From Methanoregulaceae archaeon (GTDB lineage: Archaea; Halobacteriota; Methanomicrobia; Methanomicrobiales; Methanospirillaceae): DNA of 28,349 nt. The stretch is taken from contig JAJRBS010000003.1 of the NCBI GenBank assembly GCA_028679325.1, forward strand, positions 1-28,349. The letters are read 5' to 3'. The notes under the pieces are model-generated. The model was not told where the DNA came from. It made no database searches and saw only the letters and a program-made list of their open reading frames with translations. Numbering within the stretch: the stretch's first letter is position 1; each line of letters starts with the position of its first letter. Both the position numbers and the translations under genes were made by a program. Positions 23,156-28,349 of the stretch are shown piece after piece.

Positions 23156-23230
23156 GGGCCTGTGGCTTAGCCTGGATAGAGCGCCGGGCTTCTAACCCGG
23201 ATGTCGAGGGTTCGAATCCCTCCAGGCCCG
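23156..23230 (+). tRNA. tRNA-Arg (anticodon TCT)
   Basis: The acceptor stem GGGCCTG (23156-23162) pairs with CAGGCCC (23223-23229), followed by discriminator G. The anticodon stem CCGGG/CCCGG encloses loop CTTCTAA, giving anticodon TCT (reads AGA/AGG). The T arm GAGGGTTCGAATCCCTC is standard. No intron is present and CCA is not encoded, as is usual in many archaea. Confidence 0.95.
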
Positions 23231-23263
23231 TCCACACATTCTGACGAGAATTCCCTACAAACC

Positions 23264-23662
23264 ATGAAGAACGAGATCCAGCTCTCTCTCTTTGCCTTCG
23301 ATATCAGCACAGGCCTGCTTTGCCGCGAAGAGCCGGCATCAAATGGCTTCCGGATGCTCTGTTACCAATGTCCATTCTCGGAGAAGCGGAAAAGAGGCCT
23401 CTTTTGCAGCAAGTACAGGATCATGATACGGGCCCGCTCAAAATACGGCCTCCCCCAATGGAAGAAGACCAGGCAGGCCATCCTCGATCGCGACCATCGT
23501 TCCTGTCATATCTGCCGATCGGGAGACTTCCTTTCTGTCCATCACGTGGACTGTGATCCCACGAACGACGTCCCTGAAAACCTCGTGACCCTCTGCGAGA
23601 GGTGCCACGCGCTCGTTCATACGACTGCCATAGACCCTGGATCTCTTCGGAGCCACCGCTAG
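23264..23662 (+). CDS. HNH-type nuclease-like protein with extra N-terminal cysteine cluster
   Basis: A 132-residue protein from ATG 23264; a longer frame starts inside the tRNA and is rejected. The C-terminal half is an HNH domain: CHIC (81-84), VHHVD with His93/His94, an Asn in PENL, and CERCH (111-115). Two CxxC pairs would hold a structural zinc and the HH...N set the catalytic metal. The N-terminal half has four more cysteines (20, 33, 36, 48; LCYQCPF and FCSK), possibly a second zinc site. Stand-alone HNH proteins act in restriction, mobile elements or repair; the role here is open. It begins 33 nt after tRNA-Arg and may share its transcript. It converges on the rpo operon. Confidence 0.8.
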   Translation: MKNEIQLSLFAFDISTGLLCREEPASNGFRMLCYQCPFSEKRKRGLFCSKYRIMIRARSKYGLPQWKKTRQAILDRDHRSCHICRSGDFLSVHHVDCDPTNDVPENLVTLCERCHALVHTTAIDPGSLRSHR

Positions 23663-23705
23663 GGAAGGGTATCTGATCGCCGGGAAGACCGGGAAAAATG
23701 TCACT

Positions 23706-23718
23706 TGGGAAAAAAAGA
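23706..23718 (-). terminator. T-tract terminator of the rpo-nusA operon
   Basis: On the minus strand the nusA-like stop is followed at once by a run of T residues (plus-strand A run at 23710-23716), with a second T5 at 23694-23698. This would end the RNA polymerase transcript. Confidence 0.55.
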
Positions 23719-24165
23719 TCAGGTGTTCTCCTCGGTAACGAGCATGACATCTGATATATTGTGCTGGCGGAGGGCAAGCTTCTTGGCCTTGAATATATTC
23801 TTTCCTTCCTTTCCAATCGCGATTCCTCTGTCTTCGGGTTTGACCTCGATATGGGCCACCGGTCCATCATCACTCGGCTCGATGACCACAGAGGTGACCT
23901 GGGCAGGAAGGAAACAATTCTTGAGGAATTGTTCAGGGCTCGGAGAGTATTCGACCACTTCGATCTTCTTTCCCATGACTTCCATGGCTTTCTTGATACT
24001 GGCTCCCTTCTTGCCAATGGCGAGCCCCATCTCTCCGGGATTGACCACAAAGATGAGCCGGTTATTCCGGTCGTCCATGACACAGTCCCGGCTTCCCGCA
24101 CCTGTCAGCCGCTCAAACTGGGAGATGAGCCGCATACAGTCCTCGGTCAGGACAATCTCGGTCAT
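23719..24165 (-). CDS. nusA: NusA-like KH-domain transcription factor
   Basis: A 148-residue archaeal NusA-like protein made of two KH domains without the N-terminal and S1 domains of bacterial NusA. KH1 shows LAIGKKGASIKKA (48-60) and KH2 shows AIGKEGKNIFKAK (116-128). It binds RNA and is thought to act in transcription elongation, termination or ribosome assembly. The ATG at 24165 (MTEIVL) is preferred to an upstream start that would overlap rpl30e. It starts 1 nt after the rpl30e stop and is the last gene of the rpo operon in this genome. Confidence 0.92.
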   Translation of the reverse strand: MTEIVLTEDCMRLISQFERLTGAGSRDCVMDDRNNRLIFVVNPGEMGLAIGKKGASIKKAMEVMGKKIEVVEYSPSPEQFLKNCFLPAQVTSVVIEPSDDGPVAHIEVKPEDRGIAIGKEGKNIFKAKKLALRQHNISDVMLVTEENT

Positions 24166-24166
24166 A

Positions 24167-24457
24167 TCAGGCCCTCTTGAGGGAGAGGATGTCAGACTCA
24201 CCAGGGCTGACAACCGCCAGGGCGCTCACCATGAACGGCTTTCCGCAGGCCTTACCGAGCTGGACACTCGATCCTTCGAAGGTATAGACAAACAGGTCCG
24301 GCTTTGACCTGACCGATTCCCTGTAATTTACCGGGCAGTTCGCAGCGAGAACCACCATCTGGGCGCTGCCCTCATTGATGCTTTGTTCGGTTTGATTCTG
24401 GCCAAGGATGACCTTCCCGGTCTTGATGGCCCTTCGCAGTGATACATTAAAATCCAT
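24167..24457 (-). CDS. rpl30e: 50S ribosomal protein L30e
   Basis: A 96-residue L7Ae/L30e-fold protein with the expected N-terminus (LRRAIKTGKVILGQNQTEQSI) and core LVVLAANCP-like and YTFEGSSVQLGKACGKP segments. It belongs to the archaeal/eukaryal large ribosomal subunit. Its place between rpoA2 and nusA is the standard archaeal order. GGAG about 10 nt upstream of the ATG serves as ribosome-binding site, and the rpoA2 stop lies 1 nt before the start. Confidence 0.94.
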   Translation of the reverse strand: MDFNVSLRRAIKTGKVILGQNQTEQSINEGSAQMVVLAANCPVNYRESVRSKPDLFVYTFEGSSVQLGKACGKPFMVSALAVVSPGESDILSLKRA

Positions 24458-24458
24458 T

Positions 24459-25634
24459 TTACAATTCTCCTGATTTCAAGGGTTTCGCGATGAGTTTGAC
24501 ATCCCCCGTCCCCAGCTGGATAGGTTGTCCGACGATGACGTTCTCGGTGACGCCGGATAACTCGTCGACCTCGTTTGCCACCGCAGCGTCGAGGAGATGG
24601 TTCACCGTCACTTCGAAGGCAGCCCGGGAGAGGACACTCTCTTTCTCTCCCGCGATCCCGTGACGGCCAATCTGCTTGACCTCCCCCTCCATACACATCA
24701 TATCAGCGACAAGCATGATGTGTCGCACATCGACGAGTATACCCTGCTCGTTCAGTGTGGAGAGAGCTTCGTAGATGATCGCGTTGCGGGCGGCCTCGAT
24801 CCCGAGGACCTGGGATATCTCGCTGATGTTGTTGGTGCGGGTCCGGGTGGTGTCCACACCATCAACATCGAACACGTCTTTTAGGTTGGAGCCTTCAGTA
24901 TATAGGATATACTCTCCGCTCTCTTTCCTGACCACAACCCTCTCGATATCGTCAATGCCCTGGACTATGACGTTCCGGACATGTTCAGCAAGCTGGAAGA
25001 GGTTCTGGTAACTCTCCCTGTCCTTGGGGGTGAAGATAATCGTTGCGCCTTTCTCGTCCATCTCGAACTCGAAGTCCCGATAGTGTCGCCGCTCACGGAT
25101 CTTTCGGGGACCCGTTTCAAGGATGGCACCGGGAGGAATCTTGCGCTTTTCGCAGACAGCGGTGTTCAATTGGACGAGGATCTGCATGTTCTCCATATCG
25201 GTGGTGATATCACCAAATTCGTGGAGCGGTGCTGCCTCGATCTGCCAACTGACCTCCCGGGCCTTGTCCCGGTCAACAGCGAAATCGGGCTCAAGGTAGA
25301 TGGTCATTGTAGGGGTGCTCGGTTCCTTCCGGGCATCCATGATCTCGATGAGCCGCGGAAGACCAAGGGTGACGTTGATCTCAGCCACACCGGCGTAATG
25401 GAAGGTACGCATGGTCATCTGGGTGCCTGGTTCACCGATGGACTGGGCGGCAATGACACCCACCGCTTCACAGGGCTCGATGCGGGTGATCCGGTACTCG
25501 GTGACAACCCGGTCGAGGATCTTCTCAAACTGATCTTCCGTGATGTCCCTCCCTTCAAGGAAACCCCTCAGCTGTTCCTTGGTCTTGACCGGAAGTTCTG
25601 CTTCATCGATCTTCTCTTCCTGATGTGCAAGCAC
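24459..25634 (-). CDS. rpoA2: DNA-directed RNA polymerase subunit A''
   Basis: A 391-residue C-terminal part of the split archaeal largest subunit. It contains the trigger-loop region EAVGVIAAQSIGEPGTQMTMRTFHYAG (56-82) and the downstream jaw/clamp segments up to VIVGQPIQLGTGDVKLI at the end. Together with A' it forms the catalytic centre. It starts with GTG 25634 directly after the rpoA1 stop, with a strong Shine-Dalgarno AAGGAGGAG (25641-25649 on the minus strand) inside rpoA1. No intein or frameshift is seen. Confidence 0.97.
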   Translation of the reverse strand: MLAHQEEKIDEAELPVKTKEQLRGFLEGRDITEDQFEKILDRVVTEYRITRIEPCEAVGVIAAQSIGEPGTQMTMRTFHYAGVAEINVTLGLPRLIEIMDARKEPSTPTMTIYLEPDFAVDRDKAREVSWQIEAAPLHEFGDITTDMENMQILVQLNTAVCEKRKIPPGAILETGPRKIRERRHYRDFEFEMDEKGATIIFTPKDRESYQNLFQLAEHVRNVIVQGIDDIERVVVRKESGEYILYTEGSNLKDVFDVDGVDTTRTRTNNISEISQVLGIEAARNAIIYEALSTLNEQGILVDVRHIMLVADMMCMEGEVKQIGRHGIAGEKESVLSRAAFEVTVNHLLDAAVANEVDELSGVTENVIVGQPIQLGTGDVKLIAKPLKSGEL

Positions 25635-28274
25635 CTAGATCTCCTCCTTGAGAATGCTCTCCACGATCCCTTTCACATCGACCGGATCACCGAAACTGCT
25701 CTTCATGGGATCGGTTCCGTCCTCTCCGTAGCGGAACTGGATGATCCTTCCCCCGGTGGTCCTTACTGTTCCGTCGTAAGCCACCTTGAGGTCCTGGAGG
25801 GCATTGATCATCCGGCGCTGCAGGTATCCGCTCTGGGACGTCCGGACGGCAGTATCCACCAGTCCTTCCCTTCCACCGATGGCATGGAAGAAGAACTCGG
25901 TCGGTGAGAGGCCGCCTTTGTAACTGTGCTTGATAAAGCCGTGGGCATCGGAACCCCGGTCACCCTTCTTGAAGTGGGGAAGAGTCCGTTCATCATAGCC
26001 CCTCATGATCCTTTCACCCCGGACCGATTGCTGGCCCACACACCCTGCCATCTGGGTGAGGTTCAGCATGGAGCCCCTGGCGCCTGATACCGCCATCACC
26101 ACAGCGCTGTTGCCGAGCCCAAGATGCCGTCCGGCTATCTCACCGGTCCGGTCACGGGCTTTGCCGAGAACCTGCATTATCTGCATCTCCAGCGTCTCCT
26201 CGGGCGTCCTCCCCGGCATCGGCTCGAGCTGTCCGTCCTCATAGATCTTTATCCTTCTCTGGACGTCGATAACGGCGCCGTTGAGCACCTCGTCGATCTG
26301 GCCGTATTCAGTCCGGGAGAGATCCTCGTCATCGATCCCAAAGGAGAAACCATCCAGCATGATGGCCCGGATAGCGAGGTGGGTGATGTCATCGATGAAC
26401 GCTGCTGCCCGTTTCATGCCGTACTGCCGGATGATCCGGTGCACTATCTGGCCATCAAACGCCCCGATCGCCTTCTTGTCGATTGTGCCTGATTCGACTT
26501 TGCCATCGAAGATACGGACGTATGCGTCACGCTCGCAGAGCTCCTTCCTGCAAGTATCACAGTTCTGGCAGGAACTGGCTTTGAAGACCATGTTGAGTTC
26601 CGTCGGAAGAATTGTGGAGAAGACCTGTTTGTTACTCCACATCGGTTCACCCTCCACTTCCATGCCTGGTTCAGGGAGTTCACTGATATCTATGTTCTTG
26701 AGGAGGTACAATGCCTCGCTCCGTGTGAACCACCGCATCTGGTTGGTGAGCAGGAAGATGCCGGAGACATGGTCGTGAATCCCACCGATGATCGGCCCAC
26801 CGAATCTCGGAGAGAGGATATTTTCCTCGACGGCCACAAGGATAGCGGCTTCGGCCCGGGCTTCCTCGGTCTGCGGGATATGGAGGTTCATCTCGTCGCC
26901 ATCAAAGTCGGCGTTGTAGGGAGGGCAGACGGCAGGATTGAGACGAAATGTCCTTCCGTCCATGACTCTGACCCGGTGGGCCATGATACTCATCCGGTGG
27001 AGGGATGGTTGCCGGTTGAAGAGAACAATGTCTCCGTCGCGAATTTGGCGTTCCACCGTCCACCCCGCCTCCAGCTGCTCGGCTACCGTCTCAAGGTTCC
27101 CTTCCGCGAGTCGGAGCCTTCTCCTGTCAGGCCTGATCGCATAGTTGGCACCGCAGGGCTGGAATAGTGAGGTGCGGACAGGTCCTTTCATAACCATCTG
27201 CCGGAGCTCTTCGATATTGTAGGGGGTGACCTGGACCGGGATGGACATCTCATTGGCAACCGCCAGAGGGATGCCGACCTCTATCACGCTCAGGTTCGGG
27301 TCAGGCGAGATAACGGTACGGGCCGAGAAGTTCACCCTCTTTCCTGAGAGCGACCCCCGGAACCTCCCGTCTTTTCCCTTCAGGCGCTGGGAGAGGGTCT
27401 TGAGCGGCCGTCCGCTCCGGTGGCGGGCCGGTGGGCATCCGGCGACCTCGTTGTCGAGATAGGTCGTCACGTGGTACTGGAGGAGCTCCCACAGGTCCTC
27501 GATGATGAGCTGGGGTGCTCCGGCGTCCTGATTCTCCTTGAATCGCTGGTTGATGCGGATGATGTCCACCAGCTTGTGGGTCAGGTCGTCTTCGGAACGC
27601 TGCCCGTTCTCGAGGATGATTGACGGGCGCATGGTCACCGGCGGGACCGGGAGGACGGTGAGTATTGTCCATTCGGGCCGGGCAACCTCGGGGTTGATGC
27701 CGAGGTGCCGGAGGTCCTCGTCCGGTATCTTCTCCATGCGTGCCCGGATGTCGGCCGGTGTGAGCTTGTGCTCGACTTTGCGGCCTTCCTCCATGAGGAT
27801 CTCAGAGAAGGTGGTCGGCTTCTCGAAATTGATCTTGAGCTGCTGCTCACCGCAGTGGGGGCAGATTCGTTCCTTCTTGATGTCTTTTTCCGAGAGGACC
27901 TCTCCTGTCAGATCATCCTCTGTCCCCACCACCTTTTCGACCTCCTCCGGAGAGAGGAGAAGCCTGCTGCAACTCCTGCAGGTGGCACGGAGAAGTTTTC
28001 GGATCAGTCGGGTGTATCCGACATGGATAACCGGTTTTGCGAGCTCGATATGGCCGAAGTGGCCCGGGCACTCGCTGGCCTTCTGGTCGCAGGTCTTGCA
28101 CCGGAGGCCGGGATCGATAACCCCCAGGTTGAGGTCCATCAGGCCCTGGGGATAGGGAAATCCATCATCGTCATAGGTATCTGCCCAGATGATCTTCCGC
28201 ACGCTCATGGTGCGGAACTCCTTGGGCGAGAGAAGTCCGAACTCGATCTTTCCGATTCGTTTTGGGCTTGGCAT
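25635..28274 (-). CDS. rpoA1: DNA-directed RNA polymerase subunit A'
   Basis: An 879-residue N-terminal part of the largest subunit. The N-terminal zinc site CKTC...CPGHFGH and a second cluster (CRSC...CPHCG) are present. The catalytic loop NADFDGDEM (454-462) holds the three Mg-binding aspartates. A further four-cysteine group (CQNCDTCRKELC) lies about residue 570. The ATG at 28274 (MPSPKRIGKIEFGLL) matches the usual start; the longer TTG form at 28307 adds only 11 unlike residues. It begins 16 nt after the rpoB stop and abuts rpoA2. The split between A' and A'' is normal for archaea. Confidence 0.97.
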   Translation of the reverse strand: MPSPKRIGKIEFGLLSPKEFRTMSVRKIIWADTYDDDGFPYPQGLMDLNLGVIDPGLRCKTCDQKASECPGHFGHIELAKPVIHVGYTRLIRKLLRATCRSCSRLLLSPEEVEKVVGTEDDLTGEVLSEKDIKKERICPHCGEQQLKINFEKPTTFSEILMEEGRKVEHKLTPADIRARMEKIPDEDLRHLGINPEVARPEWTILTVLPVPPVTMRPSIILENGQRSEDDLTHKLVDIIRINQRFKENQDAGAPQLIIEDLWELLQYHVTTYLDNEVAGCPPARHRSGRPLKTLSQRLKGKDGRFRGSLSGKRVNFSARTVISPDPNLSVIEVGIPLAVANEMSIPVQVTPYNIEELRQMVMKGPVRTSLFQPCGANYAIRPDRRRLRLAEGNLETVAEQLEAGWTVERQIRDGDIVLFNRQPSLHRMSIMAHRVRVMDGRTFRLNPAVCPPYNADFDGDEMNLHIPQTEEARAEAAILVAVEENILSPRFGGPIIGGIHDHVSGIFLLTNQMRWFTRSEALYLLKNIDISELPEPGMEVEGEPMWSNKQVFSTILPTELNMVFKASSCQNCDTCRKELCERDAYVRIFDGKVESGTIDKKAIGAFDGQIVHRIIRQYGMKRAAAFIDDITHLAIRAIMLDGFSFGIDDEDLSRTEYGQIDEVLNGAVIDVQRRIKIYEDGQLEPMPGRTPEETLEMQIMQVLGKARDRTGEIAGRHLGLGNSAVVMAVSGARGSMLNLTQMAGCVGQQSVRGERIMRGYDERTLPHFKKGDRGSDAHGFIKHSYKGGLSPTEFFFHAIGGREGLVDTAVRTSQSGYLQRRMINALQDLKVAYDGTVRTTGGRIIQFRYGEDGTDPMKSSFGDPVDVKGIVESILKEEI

Positions 28275-28290
28275 AGATCTCTTTTCCCCC

Positions 28291-28349
28291 TTAAACGACG
28301 TCCTCAAGCTTCAGCCGCGGTGCTATACCCATGCTCTTCATCTCATCGA
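28291..28349 (-). CDS. rpoB: DNA-directed RNA polymerase subunit B, 3' end only
   Basis: The last 18 codons of a minus-strand gene read DEMKSMGIAPRLKLEDVV and end in TAA at 28291-28293. This matches the C-terminal end of archaeal RpoB (typically ...E-hydrophobic-K-S...P-x-L-x-L-E-D), and the position directly before rpoA1 is the expected one. The rest lies beyond the right edge, so a whole B or a split B' cannot be distinguished. Confidence 0.8.
   Translation of the reverse strand, partial: DEMKSMGIAPRLKLEDVV

Noticed and set aside
23201..23263. Upstream start for the HNH protein inside the tRNA gene
   Set aside because: The extra 21 residues are the translated 3' half of the tRNA and its spacer; the ATG at 23264 begins the credible protein.
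24981..25907. 308-codon plus-strand frame across rpoA2/rpoA1
   Set aside because: It is fully antisense to two certain RNA polymerase genes and has no recognisable domain.
1..28349. CRISPR array, insertion sequence or prophage
   Set aside because: No regularly spaced repeats, transposase motifs or phage structural genes were seen.

Overview
The window comes from a GC-rich archaeon, very probably a methanogen of the order Methanomicrobiales. The archaeal markers are both DNA topoisomerase VI subunits, an RNA polymerase largest subunit split into A' and A'', an L30e gene inside the rpo operon, a KH-only NusA-like protein, an archaeal-type leucyl-tRNA synthetase, PAC2, DUF473-like and DUF5611-like proteins, a tRNA gene without encoded CCA, and TATA-like boxes. 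Shine-Dalgarno sites of the GGAGGTGAT type are frequent, and several genes start with GTG or TTG. The order-level placement rests on general resemblance, not on a database match.

Layout. 1-1185 (minus): a class I flavoprotein disulfide reductase cut by the window edge. 1319-5744 (plus): an overlapping run of a small membrane protein, hisS, top6B and top6A. 5899-16012: a ~10 kb accessory-looking block. 16014-16379: hisI, coupled to the last gene of that block. 16674-21383: a PIN/ATPase/KH protein and leuS. 21388-23057: a DUF5611-like gene, then divergently PAC2 and a DUF473-like gene. 23156-23662: tRNA-Arg(TCT) and an HNH-type protein. 23719-28349 (minus): the end of the RNA polymerase operon, in transcription order rpoB (3' end only), rpoA1, rpoA2, rpl30e and nusA-like.

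The 5.9-16.0 kb block is the most interesting part. A minus-strand operon encodes two Roadblock/LC7 proteins, a secretion/pilus ATPase with a ~200-residue disordered N-terminus, and two GspF/TadC-type membrane platform proteins. A divergent operon encodes a DUF2226/PATAN-like protein, a membrane-anchored Roadblock-like protein, a MinD-type ATPase with an amphipathic C-terminal tail, and a 43-residue membrane protein coupled to it. Next come a protein with two V4R domains, a second DUF2226/PATAN-like protein with an Ig-like C-terminal domain, and an archaeal prepilin peptidase. No pilin and no Ras/MglA-type GTPase is visible. I infer a type IV pilus-like (Tad/Epd-like) machine whose assembly or polarity is controlled by a Roadblock-MinD-V4R module. 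The individual families are known; their combination is the candidate new system.

The remainder is core information processing (topoisomerase, tRNA synthetases, RNA polymerase, tRNA) plus one histidine biosynthesis gene. I see no CRISPR array, insertion sequence or prophage.
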